This document shows positions 26,147 to 35,347 of a DNA stretch of 64,000 bases, piece after piece (position 1 is the stretch's first letter; each line of letters opens with the position of its first letter). Source of the stretch: Actinoplanes lutulentus (GTDB lineage: Bacteria; Actinomycetota; Actinomycetes; Mycobacteriales; Micromonosporaceae); assembly GCF_003259845.1 (NCBI RefSeq), contig NZ_QLMJ01000012.1, positions 124,001 through 188,000 on the forward strand, in the 5' to 3' direction. The notes beneath the pieces were generated by a model, which worked only from the letters and a program-made list of their open reading frames with translations, had not been told where the DNA came from and ran no database searches. A program made the position numbers and the translations under genes.

Positions 26147-26428
26147 ATGCTGAGAGCTGACGCGGTCAAGGGCGGCCTGGGACAGTCGCTGGTGGTGTGG
26201 GTGGCCGTCGTTGTCGCCCTGGCCTTCACGCGGCAGATCGCGGTCGCCGGGGCGCTCTTCGGCGCCGGCCTGCTGTCAGTGATCGTTCTCGGTCAGTGGC
26301 ACAGGCGGCACGCGCGCCGGGACACCGCCGCCGGCGCCTTCACCGGGGCGGTGCTGTGGCCGATTCTGATCGGCCTGACGATCGTCCTGATCAACATCGC
26401 CTCGATGTCACTGTCCGACGTCGAGTGA
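26147..26428 (+). CDS. small membrane protein
   Basis: A 93-residue protein with three hydrophobic segments (about 13-32, 35-50 and 68-88) and a basic loop HRRHARRD. The ATG at 26147 has no ribosome site, but TATGGT at 26134-26139 sits at the distance expected of a -10 element for a leaderless transcript starting at this ATG. An in-frame ATG at 26135 is the alternative. The gene converges on a hydrolase. No family is recognised. Confidence 0.65.
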   Translation: MLRADAVKGGLGQSLVVWVAVVVALAFTRQIAVAGALFGAGLLSVIVLGQWHRRHARRDTAAGAFTGAVLWPILIGLTIVLINIASMSLSDVE

Positions 26429-26444
26429 CGGCGGCCGGCAAGCC

Positions 26445-27347
26445 TCAGCGGTGCTCGGCCAGGAAGTCGCCGATGATCTGGGCGAGGGCCGCCGGCTGTT
26501 CGACCACCATGGCGTGTGAGGCGTCGGCCAGCGTCAGGTACCGCAGGTTCGGCACCGACTGGGCCTGCTCCACGAGATAGCGCCGGTGCGCCTCGTACAG
26601 CTCGGCGAAGGGCTCCTGCTCGGGCAGGCTGCGGGTCGGCAGGACCACCAGCTCGGGGCAGGTGGTCGCCGCGTAGACCGGGCCGAGGTCCAGCGAGTTC
26701 ATCAGGGCGCGCAGCTCGGACGTGGTCCCCGCGGGCGGCCGGATCGAGGTCTCGCCGTTCACGTGGGCCAGGTTGCGCCGGAAGCCCTCGATCCACACCT
26801 TCTCGTTGGCGCCCATGTCGCGGGCCGCCATCTGCTGGCGTTCCACCAGGTCGGGCAGCTGGTCGGCGGGGATCACCTGGCCGGCGGACGCCTCGATCGC
26901 GTCGAAGACCGTGTGCAGCCGGGCCAGCTCGCCCGCCGCCTTCTCGGGGTCGAGGCCGGGCAGGTGCTCGGGCCGGCTGGGCGGCGGGTTGCCGTCCAGG
27001 CTCACCACGCCGGGCGTCTCGGGGTGCCGTTGCGCCCAGAGAGCGGCGATCATCCCGCCCAGGGAATGACCGGCCACCGCCGGCCGGGTCAATTCCATCT
27101 GTACGCACACCGCGGCCAGATCACCCAGCACGGCGTCCCAGGTCCACGGCCCATCGCCGGAGCGGCCGTGGCAGCGCAGGTCGACGGTGATCACCCGGTG
27201 CCGGGGGCGCAGCTCGCGGGCCAGCGTGGTCAGGTGCGCCAGGTTGCCGCCAGCGCCGTGCAGAAGCAGCAGCGGAGGCTGGTCGCCACCGAAGTCGCGC
27301 ACGGCCAGGGGCAGGTCCCCGGCATCGATGAGACGGTCGTTGATCAT
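26445..27347 (-). CDS. alpha/beta hydrolase
   Basis: A 300-residue soluble hydrolase with the oxyanion region LLLHGAGGN, nucleophile Ser95 in GHSLGG, and the probable catalytic histidine in DASHAMV near the C-terminus. The substrate is unknown. It lies between a small membrane protein and a lipoprotein, so context gives no pathway. Mtb has a hydrolase (Rv2715) in a similar neighbourhood. Confidence 0.88.
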   Translation of the reverse strand: MINDRLIDAGDLPLAVRDFGGDQPPLLLLHGAGGNLAHLTTLARELRPRHRVITVDLRCHGRSGDGPWTWDAVLGDLAAVCVQMELTRPAVAGHSLGGMIAALWAQRHPETPGVVSLDGNPPPSRPEHLPGLDPEKAAGELARLHTVFDAIEASAGQVIPADQLPDLVERQQMAARDMGANEKVWIEGFRRNLAHVNGETSIRPPAGTTSELRALMNSLDLGPVYAATTCPELVVLPTRSLPEQEPFAELYEAHRRYLVEQAQSVPNLRYLTLADASHAMVVEQPAALAQIIGDFLAEHR

Positions 27348-27451
27348 TGGATCTCCCCATCAAAGGCGTGTACGGATGGTAACCACCAGCCCGACCCTTC
27401 CGCTCGCGCCCCGCGCCCAATAAGGTGTGCGCGGACCCGGGAGGATCACTA

Positions 27452-28009
27452 GTGCGTACGCGTTTCGCCGTGCCGGCCGTCGCTCTGCTGCTCGCCGTCT
27501 CCGGCTGCGGCCCACGTGACGACGAAGCCGCCGCGTCCACGCTGCCCCCGGTCGAGGTCGTCGCGCCGCCCGCCGCGTCGGCCGGTGGCGCCTGCATCCT
27601 CTGGGACTGGGAGTTCATCGAGGGGACCCTCGGCGTCAAGTTCTCGGTGGCCGCCTCCGACCAGGTCGACGAGACGTCGACGTGCGTCGTGCAGAACGTC
27701 GACCAAGAGTGGCCCGACCTGTCACTCTCCGTGGTCGAAACGACCAAGGCTGACGCCGAGATCTTCACCGAGGAGCGCATGCCGGCGAAGGCGACCAAGC
27801 TCAAGAAACTGGGCAAGGCCGCCTATCGGCTCACCGGCAAGGCCAAGGACGGGCACGGCCCGAGTGTGGAGATCGGCTGGCTGAGCGAGGCGAAGCAGCT
27901 CCAGACGCTCAAGTACACCTTCGAGAAGGGCGCCGACGCGGCGACCGTGAAGGCCATGAACGGGAAGCTTTTCGCCCTCGCTCAGCAGATGAACACCACC
28001 GACGGCTGA
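27452..28009 (+). CDS. DUF3558-like lipoprotein
   Basis: A 185-residue lipoprotein. The signal peptide ends in lipobox AVSGC with Cys19, followed by a low-complexity linker. The mature domain includes CILWDWEFIEGTLGVKFSVA and a second cysteine in STCVVQN, resembling the two-cysteine DUF3558 type. The GTG at 27452 has GGGAGG about 9 nt before it. It converges on ideR. Function is unknown. Confidence 0.75.
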   Translation: MRTRFAVPAVALLLAVSGCGPRDDEAAASTLPPVEVVAPPAASAGGACILWDWEFIEGTLGVKFSVAASDQVDETSTCVVQNVDQEWPDLSLSVVETTKADAEIFTEERMPAKATKLKKLGKAAYRLTGKAKDGHGPSVEIGWLSEAKQLQTLKYTFEKGADAATVKAMNGKLFALAQQMNTTDG

Positions 28010-28014
28010 CGGGG

Positions 28015-28704
28015 CTAGCGCGCGGCGACGAACACCCGCGACGCCACCTCGCGCGGCAGGCGGATCTTGTCGCCGGAGACGTCGATGGTGACGCCGTCGC
28101 GTTCCTGAGCCACGTTGACCGTGGTGCCCGGGTCTATCCCCGCGGCGTGCAGCTGGCGCAGCACGTCCGAGTTGGTCTGCACGCTCTCGCAGATCCGGCG
28201 GACCACGACGCTGCCGGTCAGTCCGGGGAAGGCCAGGTTGCGCTCGCCGTGGCCGAGCACCTCGTCCAGTGCGCTCTCGTCCGGCGCGCCCAGCTCCTCG
28301 AGACCCGGGATCGGGTTTCCGTACGGTGAGCGGGTCGGCTTGTTGAGCAGCTCGTAGACGCGTTTCTCCACGGAATCGCTCATCACATGCTCCCAGCGGC
28401 AGGCCTCCTCGTGGGCCTCCTCGTAGGGCATGCCGATGACGTTGACCAGGAGCAGCTCGGCGAGCCGGTGCTTGCGCATGACAGCGACCGCGCTGGCGCG
28501 GCCCATGTCGGTCAGGACCAGGTGGCGGTCACCCTCGACGGTCAGCAGACCGTCTCGCTCCATCCGGGCGACGGTCTGGCTGACCGTGGGACCGCTCTGG
28601 TGCAGGCGTTCGGCGATGCGGGCTCGAAGTGCGGGCACACCTTCTTCCTCAAGCTCGAGGATGGTGCGCAGGTACATCTCGGTGGTATCGACGAGATCGT
28701 TCAC
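28015..28704 (-). CDS. ideR: Iron-dependent regulator IdeR (DtxR family)
   Basis: Iron-activated repressor of iron uptake genes. The 229-residue protein opens with the family start NDLVDTTEMYLRTILELEEEG and a winged helix (QSGPTVSQTVARMERDGLL). It then has metal-site residues in VMRKHRLAE and CRWEHVMSD and a C-terminal SH3-like domain. It is close to mycobacterial IdeR throughout. The GTG start has GGGAGGA upstream. No consensus iron box was found nearby. Confidence 0.94.
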   Translation of the reverse strand: MNDLVDTTEMYLRTILELEEEGVPALRARIAERLHQSGPTVSQTVARMERDGLLTVEGDRHLVLTDMGRASAVAVMRKHRLAELLLVNVIGMPYEEAHEEACRWEHVMSDSVEKRVYELLNKPTRSPYGNPIPGLEELGAPDESALDEVLGHGERNLAFPGLTGSVVVRRICESVQTNSDVLRQLHAAGIDPGTTVNVAQERDGVTIDVSGDKIRLPREVASRVFVAAR

Positions 28705-28856
28705 GATGCGGTCCTCCCAGCAGCGATAATACCGCGCGGCGGGGAGTTCACTTCCGCCCCGAGCAAGTGCCTGACGACCCTACCTGACAGCGGAACACGT
28801 GTGCTAACGACACGTCGTCCCCGACCGGGGGACAGCGCTCATGGGAGCATGTCCAC

Positions 28857-30038
28857 ATGGCGGACGAGACGACGGCTGTCGTGTGGGACAGTGCCCTGCT
28901 GGAGTACGACATGGGCGACCATCCGCTCAATCCGGTGCGTGTCGAACTGACCATGGCGCTGGCCCGTGAACTGGGTGTGCTGGACCGGCCCGGCGTCCAG
29001 ATGATCACGCCGCGGCCAGCGAGTGAGATCGATCTCACTCGCGTGCACCGCGCGGATTACCTGGATGCCGTACGGCTGGCCCCCATCGATCCATTCTTCA
29101 CCGGCTGGGGCCTCAACACAGCGGACAACCCGGTATTCGAAGGAATGCACGACGCCTCGGCGCGGATCTGCGGCGCCACCATCGCCGCCGCGGAGGCGGT
29201 CTGGAACGGCTCGGCCCGGCGCGCGGTGAACGTGTCCGGCGGCCTGCATCACGCGCTGCGGGCCCGGGCCGCCGGCTTCTGCGTCTACAACGACCCGGCC
29301 GTGGCGATCGCCTGGCTGCTCGAACACGGCGCCCAGCGGATCGCGTACATCGACGTCGACGTGCACCACGGCGACGGGGTGCAGGCGGCGTTCTTCAACG
29401 ACCCGCGGGTGCTCACGGTCAGCCTGCACGAGACGCCGCTCGCGCTCTTCCCGGGCACCGGGTTCGCCGACGAGATCGGCGGGCCGGACGCCGAGGGCAC
29501 CGCGGTGAACGTGCCGCTGCCGCCGGGCACCGAGGACGCCGGCTGGCTGCGCGCCTTCCACGCGGTGGTGCCGTCGGTGGTCCGGGCGTTCGCGCCGGAG
29601 ATCATCATCAGCCAGTGCGGCGCCGACGCCCACCGCCTCGACCCCCTCGCTGACCTGCGGCTGTCGGTGGACGGCCAGCGGGCCGCGTACGTCGCGATCC
29701 GCGCGCTCGCCGACGAGATCTGCGACGGCCGGTGGGTGGCGACCGGCGGGGGCGGGTACGCACTGGTCGAGGTCGTCCCGCGGGCCTGGACACACCTCCT
29801 CGCCGTCGCCACGGGGGAGCCGCTCGACCCGGAGACGCGTACGCCGAAAGGCTGGCGTGAACTCGCGGCGCAGCGGTGCCCGGGAAGTCCGGTGCCCGAG
29901 TCGATGTCCGACGGCGTGCCTCCGGTGATGGAACACTGGTCGCCGGGTACGACCGATCCGGTGGACCGGGCCATCCAGGCGACCCGGACCGCTGTCTTCC
30001 CCCTGCACGGACTGGACCCGCACGACCCAAGGGACTGA
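28857..30038 (+). CDS. acuC: AcuC-type histone deacetylase-like protein
   Basis: Zn-dependent deacetylase of the class I HDAC-like family. In Bacillus AcuC deacetylates acetyl-CoA synthetase. The 393-residue protein shows DVDVHHGDGVQ, the second HDAC motif YNDPAVAI, and the catalytic-centre segments GGLHHA and SQCGADAH. The next gene, 4 nt away, encodes an acetyltransferase fused to an acyl-CoA synthetase. A deacetylase-acetyltransferase pair is thus plausible. Confidence 0.92.
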   Translation: MADETTAVVWDSALLEYDMGDHPLNPVRVELTMALARELGVLDRPGVQMITPRPASEIDLTRVHRADYLDAVRLAPIDPFFTGWGLNTADNPVFEGMHDASARICGATIAAAEAVWNGSARRAVNVSGGLHHALRARAAGFCVYNDPAVAIAWLLEHGAQRIAYIDVDVHHGDGVQAAFFNDPRVLTVSLHETPLALFPGTGFADEIGGPDAEGTAVNVPLPPGTEDAGWLRAFHAVVPSVVRAFAPEIIISQCGADAHRLDPLADLRLSVDGQRAAYVAIRALADEICDGRWVATGGGGYALVEVVPRAWTHLLAVATGEPLDPETRTPKGWRELAAQRCPGSPVPESMSDGVPPVMEHWSPGTTDPVDRAIQATRTAVFPLHGLDPHDPRD

Positions 30039-30042
30039 GGAC

Positions 30043-32616
30043 GTGGAGAACCGGGCCATCACACGAAGCGCGGACATCCTGCTCGCCGACGGCTCGACCG
30101 CGCACCTGCGGCAGATCCGCGCCGAGGACGCCCCGGCAATCGTGGACTTCCATTCCCGGATGAGCGACCGTACGCGCTACCTGCGCTACTTCTCGCCGTA
30201 CCCGCGGATCCCCGAGCGGGACCTCCAGCGTTTCGTGAATGTGGACCATCACGACCGGGAAGCCTTCGTGACTGTCGACGCCGACGGCCGGATCACCGCG
30301 GTGGGCCGGTACGAGCGTCTCGGCGAGGACTCGCCGGAGGCCGAGGTGGCCTTCGTCGTCGAGGACGCGCTGCAGGGCCGGGGCATCGGCTCGGTGCTGC
30401 TGGAGCACCTGGCCGAGGCGGCCCGGGACAACGGCATGACCCGTTTCGTCGCCGAGGTGCTGCCGGAGAACGGCGGGATGCTGCGGGTCTTCGGCGACTC
30501 CGGCTTCCAGGTGCAGCGGCGGTACGCGGACGGTGTGGTCCACCTGGACTTCCCGATCGCGCCGACCGAGAAGTCCCGTGAGGTGCAGGAGTCCCGCGAG
30601 CACCTCACCGAGGCCCGGTCGATCGCCCGGCTGCTGGCCCCGCGTGGCATCGCGATCTACGGCGCCAGCGCGAGCGGACAGGGCATCGGCGCCGCGATGC
30701 TGGGCAACCTGCGCGACGGCGGGTACACCGGCGCCATCGTCCCGGTGCATCCCACGGCGGAACGAGTTGCCGGGCTGAAGGCGTACCGAAGTGCCTCGGA
30801 AGCCGGTGTCCCGATCGACCTCGCCCTGATCGCGGTGCCTGCCCACGCGGTTCCGGATTCCGGGACCGACGCCGCCCGCGCGGGCGCGGGCGGCGTCGTG
30901 GTGGTCTCGGCGGGTTTCGGGGAGACCGGGCCGGAAGGCGCGGCACAGCAGCGCCGCCTCGTGGAGGCCGCGCGCGCCGCCGGGCTGCGGGTGATCGGCC
31001 CGAGCAGTTTCGGGATCGCGAACACCGAGGCCGGCGTCCGGCTGAACGCCACGCTGTCGCCACGGCTGCCGAAAGCCGGCCGGGTCGGCTTCTTCGCGCA
31101 GAGCGGCGCGCTCGGTGTGGCGCTGCTGGCCGAGGCGGACCGGCGTGGGCTGGGCCTGTCGAGTTTCGTGTCGGCCGGCAACCGGGCCGACGTCTCCGGC
31201 AACGACCTGCTCCAGTTCTGGCAGGACGATCCGGGCACCGACGTGGTCCTGCTCTATCTGGAGACGTTCGGCAACCCGCGCAAGTTCGCCCGGCTGGCCC
31301 GCCGGATGAGCCGGGTGAAGCCGGTGGTTGCGGTCGCGTCGGCGACGAGGCCGCCCGGGCTGGCGGGCGATGCGCCCGGTCCGGACGCCAATGCGGTGAC
31401 TGCGCTTTTCGCGCGTTCTGGCGTCATCCGCGTGGACACCGTTCAGGAACTTTTCGACGTCGGCATGCTCCTCGCCCACCAGCCGCTGCCGGCCGGCCGC
31501 CGGGTCGCCGTGGTCGGCAACTCCTCGGCGCTGGCCGAGCTCGCCGTCGTCGCCTGCCGGGCCGCCGGTCTGACCGTGGCCGACGGCTATCCGAGCGACG
31601 TCAGCCCGACCGCCACCGCGCACGATCTGGCCGACGCGCTCGCCGACGCGGCGGTCGACCCGAGGGTGGACGCGCTCGTCGTGGTCTTCGCCCCGCCGGT
31701 GCCCGGCCAGCACGCCGACGAGGACGCCGACTTCGCCGCGGCGGTGGCGAGCGTGGCGCTCGCCGGGGAGAAACCGACAGTCGCCACGATGGTGTTCGGG
31801 CAGGTCCCGCGCCGGGTGCCGGCCTACGCGTCGGTGGAGGAAGCGGTGCGGGCGCTGACCCGGGTGGTCAATTACGCCGACTGGCTGCGCCGTCCGCCGG
31901 GTGTGATGCCCGTGCTGTCCGGTGTGGACGTGGAGGCTGCCGAGGCCGCCGCCGACGCCGGTGACACCGGCGCGCTCCTGACCGCTTACGGCATCCCGGT
32001 CGTGCCGTCCACGCTGGCCGGTTCCGCCGACGCCGCGGTGCTGGCGGCGGGCGCGCTGGGTTATCCGGTCGCGCTCAAGGCGGCAGGCGGTGGGTTGCGC
32101 CATCGGATCGACCTCGGCGCGGTGCGCCTCGCTCTGGGCGAGGCAGACGACGTACGCACGGCGTACGGCGAACTGTCCGCCGCGTTCGGCCCGGACGTGC
32201 TCGTGCAGACCATGGTGCCGGCGGGTGTGGCCTGCCGGATCGAGGTGGTCGAGGACCCGGCGTTCGGCCCGGTCGTCGGGTTCGGCCTCGGCGGTGTCGC
32301 GAGCGAGCTGCTCGGCGACCTGGCCTGGCGGGCCGCGCCGCTGACCGACCGCGCCGCGGAGGCGCTGGTCGACGAGCCGCGCGCGGCCCCGCTGCTGCAC
32401 GGTTACCGGGGATCGACACCGGTGGACCGGGCAGCGCTGATCGATCTGTTGTTGCGGGTCGGCCGGATCGCCGACGAGCACCCGAGGATGCGGTCACTCA
32501 CGCTGAACCCGGTGCTGGCCCGGCCGGACGGTTGCTCCGTCCTGCACGCCGCCGCCGAGTTCGGCGATGCCGGTGTCCGTCATGACACCGGCCCGCGGAG
32601 GCTGCGAAACGCCTGA
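30043..32616 (+). CDS. GNAT acetyltransferase fused to NDP-forming acyl-CoA synthetase
   Basis: A Pat/GNAT-type protein acetyltransferase, 857 residues. A GNAT domain at the N-terminus (about 10-175, with VVEDALQGRGIGSVLLEHL as the acetyl-CoA loop) is followed by CoA-binding and succinyl-CoA-synthetase-like domains (about 200-630) and an ATP-grasp-like C-terminus (from about 640). In this family the synthetase part is often regulatory, and the whole acetylates acetyl-CoA synthetase lysines. It follows acuC by 4 nt with a GTG start. The order here, GNAT first, is a known actinobacterial layout. Confidence 0.88.
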   Translation: MENRAITRSADILLADGSTAHLRQIRAEDAPAIVDFHSRMSDRTRYLRYFSPYPRIPERDLQRFVNVDHHDREAFVTVDADGRITAVGRYERLGEDSPEAEVAFVVEDALQGRGIGSVLLEHLAEAARDNGMTRFVAEVLPENGGMLRVFGDSGFQVQRRYADGVVHLDFPIAPTEKSREVQESREHLTEARSIARLLAPRGIAIYGASASGQGIGAAMLGNLRDGGYTGAIVPVHPTAERVAGLKAYRSASEAGVPIDLALIAVPAHAVPDSGTDAARAGAGGVVVVSAGFGETGPEGAAQQRRLVEAARAAGLRVIGPSSFGIANTEAGVRLNATLSPRLPKAGRVGFFAQSGALGVALLAEADRRGLGLSSFVSAGNRADVSGNDLLQFWQDDPGTDVVLLYLETFGNPRKFARLARRMSRVKPVVAVASATRPPGLAGDAPGPDANAVTALFARSGVIRVDTVQELFDVGMLLAHQPLPAGRRVAVVGNSSALAELAVVACRAAGLTVADGYPSDVSPTATAHDLADALADAAVDPRVDALVVVFAPPVPGQHADEDADFAAAVASVALAGEKPTVATMVFGQVPRRVPAYASVEEAVRALTRVVNYADWLRRPPGVMPVLSGVDVEAAEAAADAGDTGALLTAYGIPVVPSTLAGSADAAVLAAGALGYPVALKAAGGGLRHRIDLGAVRLALGEADDVRTAYGELSAAFGPDVLVQTMVPAGVACRIEVVEDPAFGPVVGFGLGGVASELLGDLAWRAAPLTDRAAEALVDEPRAAPLLHGYRGSTPVDRAALIDLLLRVGRIADEHPRMRSLTLNPVLARPDGCSVLHAAAEFGDAGVRHDTGPRRLRNA

Positions 32617-32650
32617 GGTCAGGACCCGCAGACCTCAGGGCCCGCAGACC

Positions 32651-32655
<5 letters not shown>
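32612..32655. terminator. terminator with repeated 3' arm between convergent genes
   Basis: CCTGAGGTC (32612-32620) can pair with GACCTCAGG at either 32631-32639 or 32647-32655, because a 16-bp unit around CCCGCAGACCTCAGG is duplicated. The hairpin overlaps the stops of both convergent genes. Confidence 0.65.
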
Positions 32656-33652
<997 letters not shown>

Positions 33653-33867
33653 TTGAGTCCCCTCCCCGCGATTAACGTCTCGTGCGTACCAGCCGCTTCC
33701 GTGCCGGTGACGCAAGCTTCGTCGCAAGCGCGTTAAGCGGAGGTGAGGCCAGCCTTCAGGTGGCATGAATCAGGGAGAACCCTGACGTCGACAAGCCGAC
33801 AACCCGGTCGTTCGGGCAGTGCCGGTACTTGCCGGTCGCCGATAATGTGCCTGGACGAGAAAGGGTG

Positions 33868-34662
33868 ATGACTGTGGTCTTCAAGCGCATGATGCAGGCG
33901 TTCGGTGTGGGTGGGCCTTCGGTCGACACCGTGCTGGCGAACCCCAACACCTATCCGGGCGGGTTCCTGGAAGGCACCGTCCACGTGGTCGGCGGTGACC
34001 ACGCTGTCGACATCGAATATCTCGCGATCGGCCTGATCACCAGGGTCGAGGTGGAGAGCGGTGACAGTGAGTACCAGACCGACCAGGAGTTCCACCGGCA
34101 GCGCCTGACCGGTTCGTTCAAGCTGGAGCCCGGCGCGCGTCACGACGTCCCGTTCCGCTTCGACGTCCCGTGGCAGACGCCGATCACCGAGGTGTACGGG
34201 CAGCACCTGCACGGGATGACGATGGGTCTGACCACCGAGCTCGAGGTGGCCCGCGCCGTCGACAAGTCCGATCTGGACGCGGTGGCCGTGCACCCGCTGC
34301 CGGCCGAGGAGCGGATCCTGGAGGCGCTGCTGCGTCTCGGTTTCCGGTTCAGCCGGGCGGACGTGGAGAAGGGCCGGGTCTACGGGGTGGACCAGCAGCT
34401 CCCGTTCTACCAGGAGATCGAGTTCTACCCGCCGTCGTCGTACGCGAGCGGCATCAACCAGCTCGAGCTGACGTTCCTGCCGACGCCGAACAAGCTCCAG
34501 GTGATCCTGGAACTGGACAAGCGTGGTGGCCTCCTCAGCGAGGGGCACGATTCGTTCGGCAGCTTCGACGTGGATTACGCGACCGCCGACCAGATCGACT
34601 GGGCCGGCCGGCTCGACCAGTGGCTGCGCCAGTCCGCGCAGCGCCGCGGCCTGTTCTTCTAG
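33868..34662 (+). CDS. Spo0M/SpoOM family protein
   Basis: A 264-residue arrestin-like protein, named after Bacillus Spo0M, which affects sporulation and division. It has the N-terminal VFKRMMQAFGVGG and the first beta-rich domain to about residue 120, then a second. The ATG at 33868 is used; upstream in-frame codons (to 33829) lack a ribosome site. Its stop overlaps the convergent dtd stop by 3 nt. Confidence 0.82.
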   Translation: MTVVFKRMMQAFGVGGPSVDTVLANPNTYPGGFLEGTVHVVGGDHAVDIEYLAIGLITRVEVESGDSEYQTDQEFHRQRLTGSFKLEPGARHDVPFRFDVPWQTPITEVYGQHLHGMTMGLTTELEVARAVDKSDLDAVAVHPLPAEERILEALLRLGFRFSRADVEKGRVYGVDQQLPFYQEIEFYPPSSYASGINQLELTFLPTPNKLQVILELDKRGGLLSEGHDSFGSFDVDYATADQIDWAGRLDQWLRQSAQRRGLFF

Positions 34663-35081
34663 AGCTCCAGCAGGACCGTTCGCGGTCCGACGTTCACGCT
34701 TTCGACGAGCATGTGTGCCCGGAAGCGGCCGGTGGCGACGGTCGCTCCCCGGGCGCGCAGCGCCTCGACGAACGCGGTGATCAGCGGCTCGGCCACCTCG
34801 GCCGGCGCGGCCGCGTTCCAGGTGGGCCGGCGACCCTTGCGCGCGTCGCCGTACAGGGTGAACTGGCTGACCGCCAGCACCGGCGCGTCCTCGTCCGAGG
34901 CCGACCGGTCGCCGTCGAGGATGCGCAGCTCCCACGTCTTGCGGGCCAGCTCGGCCGCTTTCGCCGCCGTGTCGTCGTGAGTCACTCCGACCAGCACGAG
35001 CAGGCCGTCCTTGATCTCGCCGACGACCTCGTCGCCGACCGTCACACTCGCACGGCTCACGGTCTGTACCAGTGCGCGCAT
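34659..35081 (-). CDS. dtd: D-aminoacyl-tRNA deacylase
   Basis: Removes D-amino acids wrongly attached to tRNA. The 140-residue protein has both family signatures: SQFTLYGDARKGRRP (the SQFTLY motif) and the cis-proline motif NVGPRT, near its C-terminus. It converges on the Spo0M-like gene. The chemosensory cluster starts 267 bp away on the other side. Confidence 0.94.
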   Translation of the reverse strand: MRALVQTVSRASVTVGDEVVGEIKDGLLVLVGVTHDDTAAKAAELARKTWELRILDGDRSASDEDAPVLAVSQFTLYGDARKGRRPTWNAAAPAEVAEPLITAFVEALRARGATVATGRFRAHMLVESVNVGPRTVLLEL

Positions 35082-35347
35082 CGCGGCCCCCTGCCGTTCC
35101 GGCCGCCTCGCCGGTCGCGGCGGCCGTCAGGACGGTAACCCGGAGGACCCGGAGGCTCTGATCCCGGGTGTTCCGCGAGTGAAATAGCGATTTGCATAGA
35201 TATACCCATGGCCTGCCCTCTGCCGGTGCCAGGATTTTCCTGGTCGGAGGGGAACGCCGGCCACATGACTCCGGAATCGACCGGACGGCGCGCTCCTGAT
35301 CACGGTGACCTGTGCCGGATCGACCGTATGCGGACGGGAGCCACCCC

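Noticed and set aside
29608..32481. Long antisense frame opposite acuC and the GNAT fusion
   Set aside because: Same reason: the forward genes carry catalytic motifs in full and the reverse frame is shadow-like.
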